From Singulisphaera acidiphila DSM 18658 (GTDB lineage Bacteria > Planctomycetota > Planctomycetia > Isosphaerales > Isosphaeraceae): a stretch of 64,000 nt of DNA. The stretch lies in contig NC_019892.1 of NCBI RefSeq assembly GCF_000242455.2, positions 9,000,744 to 9,064,743 of the forward strand, given 5' to 3'. The position numbers and the translations under genes are program-made. The notes beneath the pieces are model-generated. The model made no database searches. It worked only from the letters and a program-made list of their open reading frames with translations, and had not been told where the DNA came from. The first letter of the stretch is position 1; each line of letters starts with the position of its first letter. This document shows, in pieces, positions 63,757 to 64,000 of this stretch.

Positions 63757-64000
63757 TCAGGCCACGGCTGATAGCTTGCGGAGTAGTTTCCTGATGCATT
63801 CTGGTGAGGGTAGCTCCTCGCCGGACTCTCCGTAAACTTTGAATTCCCACATCTGCAAGCGTAACGCACCAAGCATGTCCGTGAACGTCGGCATCACTCG
63901 GTCCTCGTACCACGGACGTTCCCGTTCGACGTGGGATCCCTCATGACCCTTCACGCAGTACCACAGGATCGTCAGCGATCCCACGAACCACGCCATCGGG
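63757..64000 (-). CDS. Transposase, C-terminal part at window edge
   Basis: The minus-strand frame runs from beyond the window end to a stop at 63757. The visible 81 residues read LTILWYCVKGHEGSHVERER then RPWYEDRVMPTFTDMLGALR and end in a helical tail with ECIRKLLRKLSAVA. This resembles the last part of a DDE transposase group common in planctomycetes, where the post-catalytic helix carries the W-Y then F-x-D-M-L pattern; the identification is from memory and short. The 5' part and any terminal repeats are outside the window. Confidence 0.5.
   Translation of the reverse strand, partial: PMAWFVGSLTILWYCVKGHEGSHVERERPWYEDRVMPTFTDMLGALRLQMWEFKVYGESGEELPSPECIRKLLRKLSAVA

Noticed and set aside
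1..64000. CRISPR array or toxin-antitoxin/defence island
   Set aside because: No regularly spaced direct repeats, cas genes, restriction-modification, or recognisable defence families were found; the repeats present are inverted and intergenic.

Overview
The window looks like a chromosomal segment of a GC-rich planctomycete, most plausibly from the Isosphaeraceae side of the phylum. The evidence is the gene content: three DUF1501 proteins, a DUF1800 protein, a large cytochrome-like/DUF1549/LamG/DUF1553 protein, a ThuA protein beside a LamG/DUF1080-like protein, two formylglycine-type sulfatases, a DUF1559 pseudopilin-like protein and PD40 proteins, with many twin-arginine type leaders. No rRNA, tRNA, CRISPR array, prophage or replication origin was seen. 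The placement is inference from gene families, not from a marker gene.

Layout. 1-5.7 kb: end of a carboxypeptidase-regulatory-like protein, a DUF1800/DUF1501 pair, then the LamG-like and ThuA genes. 5.7-7.4 kb: mostly non-coding, with the 3' end of an IS5-type transposase and a small membrane-anchored protein. 7.4-12.4 kb (minus): heavy-metal RND pump and its adaptor. 13.8-19.7 kb: a membrane protein, then a DUF1549/DUF1553 plus DUF1501 operon. 19.7-30.1 kb: GT-C glycosyltransferase, sulfatase, IS630 remnant, methyltransferase, MsrB lipoprotein, and a minus-strand run of SMP-30 lactonase, double amidohydrolase and sulfatase. 30.6-39.4 kb: hybrid histidine kinase, a glycine-pentad repeat protein, dienelactone hydrolase, beta-lactamase-like hydrolase, an acyltransferase fused to a degenerate phosphatase domain, and an alkaline-phosphatase superfamily protein.

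39.7-48.2 kb is all minus strand: a DUF1501-PD40 pair, then a tandemly duplicated cassette of DUF1559 protein, 77-residue lipoprotein and DUF4198-kelch protein. One copy of the DUF1559 gene survives only as a 3' stub. 48.9-53 kb: a YaiI/YqxD protein and a three-part LplT/acyltransferase/acyl-ligase fusion. 53.5-59.4 kb: a GH13 enzyme, an endonuclease/exonuclease/phosphatase protein, a FrnE-like DsbA protein, an AraC regulator and a divergent NAD-dependent epimerase. 59.4-60.1 kb holds broken genes. 60.1-64 kb: amidohydrolase, a conserved small protein, an orphan Hcp and a partial transposase at the edge.

The most interesting structures are the duplicated DUF1559/lipoprotein/DUF4198-kelch cassette, the acyltransferase-pseudophosphatase fusion, the glycine-pentad repeat protein, and several families of intergenic inverted repeats, one present in two copies 20 kb apart. 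No complete new defence or secretion system is evident; these are leads rather than a demonstrated new system.
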